Source: Gallibacter pasteurianus_A (GTDB lineage: Bacteria; Bacillota; Clostridia; Peptostreptococcales; Anaerovoracaceae). From it: a DNA stretch of 64,000 bases. The notes under the pieces were generated by a model. The model worked only from the letters and a program-made list of their open reading frames with translations, was not told the DNA's origin and made no database searches. Shown here in pieces: positions 1 to 6,605 of the stretch. The translations under genes were made by a program, and so were the position numbers. The stretch is from the NCBI GenBank assembly GCA_963596005.1, contig CAVBJF010000005.1, forward strand, positions 32,052 through 96,051, in the 5' to 3' direction. How positions within the stretch are numbered: position 1 is the first letter of the stretch; every line of letters begins with the position of its first letter.

Positions 1-348
1 GATATGCATAATGTCTCTGATAAAATCAAACTGGCGCATATGCTCAGGATCTCTGACTCTTGCTACAACTGTTTTACAACCGAGCTGCTTTGCAAATGCC
101 GAAATAACGATATTTAGCTCGTCGTTACTTGTAGTTGCTATCAGATAATCGCATGAGGAGACAGGAATTTCATTTAAAACGGAAATTTCCTTTCCATTTC
201 CTACAAGCGTCATAATATCCATCTGCAGACCCAGCTTTTGTAGTTTGCTCTCGTCAATATCTACAATAGTAATGCTGTGGTTACCGTTTAGCAGTGTGTA
301 AGCTAGCTTTTTACCGAGTTTGCCTGCACCGACTATCGCTATATTCAT
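1..348 (-). CDS. trkA: TrkA-type potassium uptake NAD-binding protein, 5' part only
   Basis: The first 116 residues of a gene that runs off the left edge. It opens with a Rossmann nucleotide-binding fold: glycine motif GAGKLG at residues 7-12, and an acidic pair (D30, D32) at the end of the second strand, where NAD(H) ribose is bound. This is the RCK/KTN domain of TrkA/KtrA, the cytosolic regulatory subunit of Trk/Ktr K+ channels. The start has a good Shine-Dalgarno (gagaggt on the minus strand) and a promoter upstream. The second RCK half and any membrane partner lie outside the window, so KtrA or a generic RCK protein cannot be excluded. Confidence 0.85.
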   Translation of the reverse strand, partial: MNIAIVGAGKLGKKLAYTLLNGNHSITIVDIDESKLQKLGLQMDIMTLVGNGKEISVLNEIPVSSCDYLIATTSNDELNIVISAFAKQLGCKTVVARVRDPEHMRQFDFIRDIMHI

Positions 349-404
349 TTTTAATACCTCTCTTTTTTTGCAAAATCAAATCATTTGCAAAATCTCTATT
401 TATA

Positions 405-432
405 ATTGTATAACAATATTTTTTAATTTCAA
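405..432 (-). promoter_or_regulatory. Promoter of the TrkA-type gene
   Basis: On the minus strand TTGAAA (432-427) and TACAAT (410-405) are separated by 16 bases, matching a sigma-A promoter about 55 bases before the trkA start codon. Confidence 0.55.
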
Positions 433-496
433 CACTAAAATGGTGGATATTTTGTAAAGATTGGCAAAGAATGCTAAAATGTTGTACAATTATATT

Positions 497-1156
497 ATGA
501 AAGTAAAACAATTTATAGGCGGAGAGCTTTTGGCAAACGCATATGTCGTTTGGGAAGAGGAAAGTAAAAATTGTTACCTGATAGATACAGGCTACAACGG
601 AAAGAAAATTTCGGATTTCGTACTAAAAAACGGGCTCAATCCGAAGGGTATTTTATTTACGCATCATCACTATGATCACATTACAGATGGACCGCTTGTG
701 AGCGAGTTGCTTGGTTGCGATATGTATATTTCGGAAAATGACTTTCCGAAGGCAGCAAAAGCGCTTTTGCGAAAGCAAAAACAAAATGCAATCCTTAGAC
801 TAAAGACATTTGAAGCCTCTAAAAATTTTGCCGGAAGCAAGCTTATATTCTCAGATGTCGATAAGGCAAATAAGCTTGAGATAATAAGTACTAAAGGACA
901 TACGGACGGCGGTGTGTGCTTTGTCTCGTGGGAAAATAAAATTGCTTTTACGGGAGATACGATTTTTTTGACGGAAATAGGTATCACAAATCTAAAGGAC
1001 GGTAGTCCAGACGATATGGCAAACAGCTGTAGGTATTTAAACGAAATTTTTACAGATGATATGATGATATATTCCGGACACGGAGAGGTAGGCGCGATGA
1101 AAGAGCTGAGAGAGAAAAATATGGAATTTGCCGAAGCTCTTAGGTATGGAATATAA
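497..1156 (+). CDS. Metallo-beta-lactamase-fold hydrolase (glyoxalase II-like)
   Basis: A 219-aa MBL-fold metallohydrolase. The metal-binding motif HxHxDH is read as H56, H58, D60, H61, followed by further ligands in KGHTDGG, FTGDT and the C-terminal SGHGE. The small single-domain size fits the hydroxyacylglutathione-hydrolase-like proteins of Firmicutes, whose substrates are mostly unknown. I start it at ATG 497 rather than further upstream because homologues begin close to MKVKQF. No Shine-Dalgarno precedes this ATG. Promoter hexamers (TTGTAA 452-457/TAAAAT 475-480 or TTGGCA 461-466/TACAAT 485-490) put transcription start within 0-10 bases of it, so the mRNA looks leaderless. The HAD gene follows after 17 bases. 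Confidence 0.85.
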   Translation: MKVKQFIGGELLANAYVVWEEESKNCYLIDTGYNGKKISDFVLKNGLNPKGILFTHHHYDHITDGPLVSELLGCDMYISENDFPKAAKALLRKQKQNAILRLKTFEASKNFAGSKLIFSDVDKANKLEIISTKGHTDGGVCFVSWENKIAFTGDTIFLTEIGITNLKDGSPDDMANSCRYLNEIFTDDMMIYSGHGEVGAMKELREKNMEFAEALRYGI

Positions 1157-1173
1157 CAAATAAGGTGAAAAGC

Positions 1174-2034
1174 ATGATAAATGAAATAAAAAAAGGAAAA
1201 ATGCAAAATGAAATCAAGCTTATAGCACTCGACCTTGACGGCACAACGCTTAGGAGCGATAAAACGATTGCCGACAAGACAAAGGAGGTGCTCAAAGCTG
1301 CGATGCAAAAGGGAGTGCATGTTATGATTGCAACGGGCAGAGGATATTCGTCAATCTCAAAGGAGTTAAAAAGTATTGAGGGTATTGAATATGCTGTTTG
1401 TGCAAATGGTGCAGATGTGAGAAGACTTGCTGACGAAAAGTCGGTATATAATGCATTCCTTGAAGAAGAAGCGGCAAGAGCAGTTATTGATCATTTTAAA
1501 AAGGACGGTAAGGATATAGAAGTTTTTACAGATGGTAAAGCTTATGTTTCGCAGAGAGAATACGATGATGTAGTATCGGGTCGCTCAAAATTCAGAGATA
1601 AAGAATATATGGAGAAAACAAGGCATCCATTACAAGACATATATAATTTTGCTTATGAGCATGCGACAAAGATAGAAAATATAAGCGTGTTTTTCCCGGG
1701 AAAATCACAAAAACAAGAAATTTGGAATGGTCTATTGGGGATAAAAAATATAACTATAACATCTTCATTTCCTTACAATGTGGAAGTCGGTGGGGCGCAT
1801 ACGAGTAAGGCAAATGCACTTTTGCATATGCTTGATGAGTTTGGACTTGCGGCAGACCAGATGATGTGTTGCGGTGACGGCCAAAACGACATACAGATGT
1901 TTCATGTGGCAGGAATAGCCGTTGCGATGGGTAACGCAGATGATATTGTAAAAAATGAAGCCGATTTTGTGACTGACACAAATGACAATGACGGCGTGGC
2001 AAAGGCTATTGAGAAATTTGTGCTGAAGTGCTGA
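1174..2034 (+). CDS. Cof-type HAD-family phosphatase
   Basis: A 286-aa HAD-superfamily hydrolase of the Cof/IIB type. Motif I is LDLDGTT near the N terminus (nucleophile and acid/base aspartates). The second is ATGRGY, the lysine is in the SKANAL segment, and motif IV is GDGQNDIQM. The mobile alpha/beta cap lies between motifs II and III. These enzymes dephosphorylate small metabolites such as sugar phosphates, FMN or PLP, and the substrate cannot be read from sequence. ATG 1174 follows a usable taagg Shine-Dalgarno; ATG 1201 is an alternative with its own aaagga. It is probably co-transcribed with the MBL gene. Confidence 0.88.
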   Translation: MINEIKKGKMQNEIKLIALDLDGTTLRSDKTIADKTKEVLKAAMQKGVHVMIATGRGYSSISKELKSIEGIEYAVCANGADVRRLADEKSVYNAFLEEEAARAVIDHFKKDGKDIEVFTDGKAYVSQREYDDVVSGRSKFRDKEYMEKTRHPLQDIYNFAYEHATKIENISVFFPGKSQKQEIWNGLLGIKNITITSSFPYNVEVGGAHTSKANALLHMLDEFGLAADQMMCCGDGQNDIQMFHVAGIAVAMGNADDIVKNEADFVTDTNDNDGVAKAIEKFVLKC

Positions 2035-2093
2035 GAAATTACTAATGCTCTTGCTATGATGAAGTAAAAAAATATAGGAATTACGGAATAAAA

Positions 2094-2119
2094 TAGACCT
2101 CCTACAAGCAGGAGGTCTA
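2094..2119 (-). terminator. Terminator behind fba
   Basis: A perfect 10-bp stem, TAGACCTCCT / AGGAGGTCTA, with a 6-base loop (acaagc) lies between the convergent HAD gene and fba. On the minus strand it is followed by the U-rich tract TTTTATT, fitting a rho-independent terminator for fba. On the plus strand the tail is only weakly T-rich, so it may also slow readthrough from the HAD gene. Confidence 0.75.
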
Positions 2120-2142
2120 TATATGTATATCGACTAAAATAT

Positions 2143-3072
2143 TTATTTTTGTCCGGAAGACTTTAGCACATTTTTGATCTTGTGCTGCACCATGGATTTG
2201 ATAGCGTCACGTGCAGGTCCTAAATATTTGCGCGGATCAAAATCTGCAGGGTTTTCAATCAAATATTTTCGGACCTCTGCTGTCATAGCGAGTCTTAGGT
2301 CAGTGTCGATGTTGACCTTACAGATACCGTGCTTCGCCGCCTCGGTGATCATATCTTCGGGTACACCCTTGGCGCCGGGGATATCCCCACCGAATTTGTT
2401 GCACTTATCCACAAATTCGGGAAGCACGGTAGACGCACCATGTAGCACAAGAGGTGTATCAGGTATCATCTGATGTATCTTCTTTAATCTTTCAAAATCA
2501 AGACTCGGATCGCCTGCGAATTTATAAGCGCCATGGCTTGTACCGATTGCTATAGCAAGCGAATCAACACCTGTTTTTTGCACAAATTCGGCAGCTTCCT
2601 CAGGGTCTGTATATGTTGCAGCCTTTTGATCAACTTTTATATTGTCTTCGACTCCGGCAAGCTTGCCAAGCTCTGCCTCGACAACAACGCCGTGAGCGTG
2701 GGCGTATTCGACAACCTGTCTTGTAAGCTTGATGTTCTCTTCAAAAGGATGCTTAGAACCATCGATCATAACAGATGTAAAGCCATCATCTACACATTTT
2801 TTGCATATTTCAAAATCCTCGCCGTGGTCAAGATGTAGGCAGATGTCTAAGCCTGTATCTATCATAGCTGCCTCAACAAGCTTCATCAGGTATGCAGGCT
2901 TAGCATATTTCCTTGCGCCGGCAGACACCTGCAGGATTAAAGGAGCGTTTTCTTCGCATGCCGCATCTACGATGCCTTGTATAATTTCCATATTATTTAC
3001 ATTGAAAGCACCTACTGCATGATCAGCATTTAGCGCTTTTTGAAACATCTCTTTTGTAGTGATAAGAGCCAT
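2143..3072 (-). CDS. fba: Class II fructose-1,6-bisphosphate aldolase
   Basis: A 309-aa zinc-dependent class II aldolase of glycolysis and gluconeogenesis, interconverting fructose 1,6-bisphosphate and glyceraldehyde 3-phosphate plus dihydroxyacetone phosphate in the cytosol. Landmarks are AFNVNNMEI near residue 22, the metal-binding CLHLDHGED segment, EAELGKLAG, SHGAYKF, the HGAST zinc-histidine motif and CKVNIDTDLR near the C terminus. Length is normal for the Gram-positive type. The Shine-Dalgarno aggaggt lies 7 bases before the ATG. A small membrane-protein gene ends 39 bases upstream on the same strand, so the two may share a transcript. Confidence 0.96.
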   Translation of the reverse strand: MALITTKEMFQKALNADHAVGAFNVNNMEIIQGIVDAACEENAPLILQVSAGARKYAKPAYLMKLVEAAMIDTGLDICLHLDHGEDFEICKKCVDDGFTSVMIDGSKHPFEENIKLTRQVVEYAHAHGVVVEAELGKLAGVEDNIKVDQKAATYTDPEEAAEFVQKTGVDSLAIAIGTSHGAYKFAGDPSLDFERLKKIHQMIPDTPLVLHGASTVLPEFVDKCNKFGGDIPGAKGVPEDMITEAAKHGICKVNIDTDLRLAMTAEVRKYLIENPADFDPRKYLGPARDAIKSMVQHKIKNVLKSSGQK

Positions 3073-3111
3073 ATGTATACCTCCTATTTAGTTATATTGC
3101 TTTCATCCTAT

Positions 3112-3366
3112 TTATTCGCTTTTTTTAGAACTATCATCACTATTGCTATTATCGTTATCCGACTTATCTGAATTTTCGTTTTTTTGCGAGTCATCATCAG
3201 ACTGCTCGATTTTTTGAATTGCTTGAGACTGTTGTTCTGCTAGTTCCTTAGGATATTGCATAATATCCTTTACCCTAAAGGCGATTATAGTCAATGCAAT
3301 TAACAATATGACGATAGCTACGACGATGTCATTTTTGTTGTATAAAAAATCTTTGAATTTCTCCAT
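3112..3366 (-). CDS. Small membrane-anchored protein with acidic Ser/Asp/Asn tail
   Basis: Not recognised as a named family. The 84-aa product starts with a short charged segment (MEKFKDFLYNKND), has one transmembrane helix (roughly residues 13-31, IVVAIVILLIALTIIAF), a short amphipathic stretch, and a low-complexity hydrophilic tail of about 30 residues made almost only of D, S, N, K, E and Q. I chose ATG 3366 because AAAGGAG lies 9 bases before it; an in-frame upstream GTG overlaps that Shine-Dalgarno. It is divergent from the pseudouridine synthase gene and sits upstream of fba. Confidence 0.65.
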   Translation of the reverse strand: MEKFKDFLYNKNDIVVAIVILLIALTIIAFRVKDIMQYPKELAEQQSQAIQKIEQSDDDSQKNENSDKSDNDNSNSDDSSKKSE

Positions 3367-3455
3367 AACACATTTCTCCTTTTTCACAATTATGATACCA
3401 CAAAAAAACGCTTCTTTCTATGTTATTTTTTGCTATTTCGTGTATAATAATATGT

Positions 3456-4391
3456 ATGGTAAAAATGAATATACAAAGAGACGATGCCAATCAAAGGCTC
3501 GATAGATTTTTAAAAAAATATTTCAAAAAAGCGTCGCTTTCACAGATATATAAGATGATTAGAAAAGACATCAAGGTAAATGGCAAGAGAGCTAAGGAAA
3601 GCACATTTTTAAATGAGGGAGATGAGCTTTGCATATACATACCAGACGAGCAGCTTGCAAAGCTTAAGGAAGATAAAAAGACTTTTCATGTGACAAGGCA
3701 GTTTAAGATTGTATATGAAGATGACGATATGATTGTCGTGTCAAAGCCATTTGGTCTTTTGACGCACGGTGACAGTAAAGAAAAGAAAAACCATCTGACA
3801 AATCAAGTGATAAATTATTTGGTTTCGACTGGTGCATACGACCCTAAAAGTGCATCTACATTCATTCCAAGTCCGGCAAATCGTCTCGACAGAAATACGA
3901 CAGGGCTTGTGGTATTTGGCAAAAATGCAGACTCTCTTAAAAGATTAAATAAGATGATAAGAGAACGTGAATGCATAGAAAAGTACTATTTGACGATAGT
4001 TTCGGGCAAGCTTACAAAAAGTCTTTATTTAGAGGATTTTTTGGAAAAGGACAGTAGTAAAAACAAGGTTAGACTTGTTAAAGAAGCTGCAAAAGCAAAG
4101 CAAATTAAAACATGTGCTATGCCTATAAAGACAGCAAACGGATTTACGCTTACGGAGGTCAAGCTTATAACAGGCAGACCGCATCAGATAAGAGTACATC
4201 TTGCAGGTGAGGGGTTTCCGATAATAGGTGATGTAAAATATGGCGATAAAAAAATGAACGAGCTTGTAAAAAAGAAATATGGACTGACAACACAGCTGCT
4301 TCATGCGTATAAACTTGTCATAGACGGCAGGGAGATAACTGATGAATTACCAAAGGAATTCAAAAGGATAAAAAGAGACCTGATAGATTAA
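3456..4391 (+). CDS. RluA/RluD-family RNA pseudouridine synthase
   Basis: A pseudouridine synthase converting uridine to pseudouridine in rRNA or tRNA. An N-terminal S4 RNA-binding domain (NQRLDRFLKKYF to about residue 75) is followed by the catalytic domain with the RluA-family signature PANRLDRNTTGLVVF, where D of RLDR is the catalytic aspartate. The C-terminal GRPHQIRVHLAGEGFPIIGD motif is also typical. About 311 aa, normal for RluC/RluD. ATG 3456 and ATG 3465 are both possible starts; neither has a Shine-Dalgarno. TATAAT at 3443-3448 puts the transcript start at about the first ATG, so translation looks leaderless. The exact target base is not predictable. Confidence 0.9.
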   Translation: MVKMNIQRDDANQRLDRFLKKYFKKASLSQIYKMIRKDIKVNGKRAKESTFLNEGDELCIYIPDEQLAKLKEDKKTFHVTRQFKIVYEDDDMIVVSKPFGLLTHGDSKEKKNHLTNQVINYLVSTGAYDPKSASTFIPSPANRLDRNTTGLVVFGKNADSLKRLNKMIRERECIEKYYLTIVSGKLTKSLYLEDFLEKDSSKNKVRLVKEAAKAKQIKTCAMPIKTANGFTLTEVKLITGRPHQIRVHLAGEGFPIIGDVKYGDKKMNELVKKKYGLTTQLLHAYKLVIDGREITDELPKEFKRIKRDLID

Positions 4392-4426
4392 AAAAATCAA
4401 TTAGATGGGAATAAATTTAAGTAAAT

Positions 4427-5065
4427 ATGAGAGTAGACAGATTAAAAAAGAAAAAAAAGAGAATATTTAGAAAAGACAAAAAAAGTGTTATAAAAAATGA
4501 CAGCCTCGAAATCGATGAAAAGAAGGGCCCGAAAGTTTTAACTGAAACTGAGAAAAGAGATCGTATCGCAAAGGACATATTAAAGGAAATCCTTATTGCT
4601 CTTCTCATATGTATAATACTTCTGTTTTTTGTCATTCCGACAAAGGTAAGCGAGCATAGCATGCAACCGACCATAAATGACGGAGATGTCTTACTCTTAA
4701 ATAAGCATTTATACATACATCCTGAGTCCGGAGACATAGTTGTTTTTAAGAGCGATTTAAAGGATGCCGATGGGACAAATATGAACCTGATAAAGAGAGT
4801 TATAGGTACGGAAGGCGATGTAATAACGATAACAAATGGCAAGTTATATAGAAATGGCGAGATTGTCGAGGAGGATTATATCTACGGTGAATGTACCGGA
4901 GAGGTATATAACTATACTGTGCCTAAGGGCAAAATATATGTGCTTGGCGATCATCGTGAGGTAAGCAGGGACAGCAGAGAAATCGGGGCAGTAGACGAGG
5001 ATGATGTTATAGGAATAGCATTTTTTAGAGTTTGGCCACTTAAAGATATAGGCGTAGTACATTAA
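4427..5065 (+). CDS. lepB: Type I signal peptidase (first of a tandem pair)
   Basis: A 212-aa membrane-bound serine/lysine protease that removes signal peptides from exported proteins. A basic, probably cytoplasmic N-terminal region of about 50 residues precedes one transmembrane helix (about 55-70, ILIALLICIILLFFVI). The catalytic serine is S78 in HSMQPT and the general-base lysine is K123 in LIKRVIG. The GDHREVSRDSRE box completes the family signature. The N-terminal extension, rich in K/R then E/K, is longer than usual. A second signal peptidase follows 38 bases downstream; the two differ enough to be old paralogues rather than a recent duplication. Confidence 0.93.
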   Translation: MRVDRLKKKKKRIFRKDKKSVIKNDSLEIDEKKGPKVLTETEKRDRIAKDILKEILIALLICIILLFFVIPTKVSEHSMQPTINDGDVLLLNKHLYIHPESGDIVVFKSDLKDADGTNMNLIKRVIGTEGDVITITNGKLYRNGEIVEEDYIYGECTGEVYNYTVPKGKIYVLGDHREVSRDSREIGAVDEDDVIGIAFFRVWPLKDIGVVH

Positions 5066-5103
5066 TAAAATGAAGAAATAAAAATATACAAAAAAGGAAC
5101 AAA

Positions 5104-5709
5104 ATGGAAGAAAGAAGCGAAAATAAAGATCTAAATAAAAAATCAGAAACACTTGATCTTTCTATTTTAGATGAGTTGCGCGGCGAAGGAGCCGAAGAGC
5201 AGAAAGACTCGTCAGCAAAAGATATCGTTAGGGGCGCGATTATAGGGCTTATTATAATGGTACTCGTAGCTATATTTATAAAACCCATAATAGTGCAAGG
5301 ATCTTCAATGGAACCGACTATAAACAATAAAGATTACTTGCTTATAAGCAGGCAGGCATATAAAATAGGAGAACCGGAGCGTGGGGACATTGTGGTATTT
5401 CCGCATCAGCAAGGAAGTGAAGATACTCTCTATATCAAAAGGGTTATTGCACTTCCCGGTGATCATTTAAAAATTAAAAACGGTAAGGTCTACATAAATA
5501 ATAAAATGCAGGATGAGGAGTATTTAAAGGACGGAACGAAAACATCGGGTAATATAGATTATACAATACCGGAAGGCGAGATTTTTGTGATGGGAGACAA
5601 CAGGGAGAATAGCTCTGATAGCAGATTTTTTGGTACGGTGAGTATAGAAGATGTGAAAGGAAAGGTTCTTATACGACTTTTCCCATTTAATAAAATAGGT
5701 AAAGTGTGA
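5104..5709 (+). CDS. lepB: Type I signal peptidase (second of a tandem pair)
   Basis: A 201-aa type I signal peptidase. The N-terminal 40 residues are charged, then one transmembrane segment at about 43-60. The catalytic serine is S68 in GSSMEPT, the lysine is K112 in YIKRVIALPGD, and the GDNRENSSDSRFFG box is intact, so the enzyme should be active. The canonical SSMEPT motif makes this the more ordinary of the pair. Its TGA overlaps the smpB ATG by one base (TGATG, 5707-5711), which couples secretion, smpB and tmRNA genes in one transcription unit. Confidence 0.94.
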   Translation: MEERSENKDLNKKSETLDLSILDELRGEGAEEQKDSSAKDIVRGAIIGLIIMVLVAIFIKPIIVQGSSMEPTINNKDYLLISRQAYKIGEPERGDIVVFPHQQGSEDTLYIKRVIALPGDHLKIKNGKVYINNKMQDEEYLKDGTKTSGNIDYTIPEGEIFVMGDNRENSSDSRFFGTVSIEDVKGKVLIRLFPFNKIGKV

Positions 5710-6173
5710 TGAAAAAGGAAAGCAGGCTAATAGCAAACAACAAAAATGCACGGCGTGAGTTTTTTATAGATGATACATACGAGGCAGGCCTTGTTTTGAC
5801 CGGAACGGAGATAAAATCTATAAGAGCAGGGCGTGTTAACATAAAAGAAAGTTATGCAAAGCTTATAGACGGCGAAGTCTTTATTATAGGAATGCATATA
5901 AGCCCATATAAGCAAGGCAATATATTTAATGTTGATCCGTTACGCGTGCGAAAGCTTTTGCTAAATAAAAGAGAAATAAATAAGATTGGCGAAAAAGTTT
6001 CTGAAAAGGGCAAGACGCTTGTGCCTTTGAAGCTTTATATAAATAGCTCAGGACTGGCGAAGATGCAAATAGGTGTGGCACATGGTAAAAAGCTGTATGA
6101 CAAGCGTGCAGATATTGCCAAAAGAGACGCACAGATGAAAATGCAAAGAGCTGTCAGACGAGAACTTAGATAA
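5709..6173 (+). CDS. smpB: SsrA-binding protein SmpB
   Basis: A 154-aa SmpB, the obligate partner of tmRNA in rescuing stalled ribosomes. Family hallmarks are NKNARREFFI at the start of the oligonucleotide-binding barrel, LTGTEIKSIRAGRVNIKESY, and the basic C-terminal tail (GKKLYDKRADIAKRD through RAVRRELR) that enters the decoding centre. The start overlaps the previous stop; an in-frame GTG three bases upstream is not needed. The stop codon TAA (6171-6173) is immediately followed by the first base of tmRNA. Confidence 0.97.
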   Translation: MKKESRLIANNKNARREFFIDDTYEAGLVLTGTEIKSIRAGRVNIKESYAKLIDGEVFIIGMHISPYKQGNIFNVDPLRVRKLLLNKREINKIGEKVSEKGKTLVPLKLYINSSGLAKMQIGVAHGKKLYDKRADIAKRDAQMKMQRAVRRELR

Positions 6174-6534
6174 GGGGATGTACTGGTTTCGACAGAGATG
6201 TGGAAGCCAAATAAGCGAGTCGTAGATTGCACTCTCTACGAAAAAAGGTGCACGTTAAATATAAACGCTAAAGATAATAACAATTACGCATTTGCTGCCT
6301 AATTTACGCAGCCGCGCGTCGACCCGATCTCACCTGCAGGATAGGATGTTCGGCGTCATTATGCAGGAAAACTCTATGTGAAAGCCCGGCAGCATAGGGG
6401 AACAACGGGATAGCACATTTTATGATTTGTCTTTAAATCTTTAATGCTGTGAATTAAACAAATAAAGACTGCGCTCGGAGAAATTTTGGTGAAAGCGTCT
6501 TTGGACAGGGGTTCGACTCCCCTCATCTCCACCA
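6174..6534 (+). ncRNA. ssrA: Transfer-messenger RNA (tmRNA)
   Basis: A one-piece tmRNA of 361 bases. The 5' end GGGGATG pairs with CATCTCC next to the encoded 3' ACCA (7-bp acceptor stem with one G-U pair), and the T-arm GACAGGGGTTCGACTCCCC is standard. The tag reading frame begins at GCT 6267 and reads AKDNNNYAFAA followed by TAA (6300-6302), ending in the hydrophobic degron typical of SsrA tags. The mature 5' end lies directly after the smpB stop, so RNase P would have to cut exactly there if the two are co-transcribed. I see no convincing separate promoter in the 3' end of smpB. Confidence 0.97.
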
Positions 6535-6605
6535 TATTTTGAAACAATATTATTTGCTACAATGCTTGCTTTTTGATTTAGCAAGCTTAGCGAAAGGGAA
6601 ATTAT

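Noticed and set aside
676..1320. Long minus-strand open frame opposite the MBL and HAD genes
   Set aside because: It is fully antisense to two genes with clear motifs, has no ribosome-binding site and reads like a serine/phenylalanine-rich shadow.
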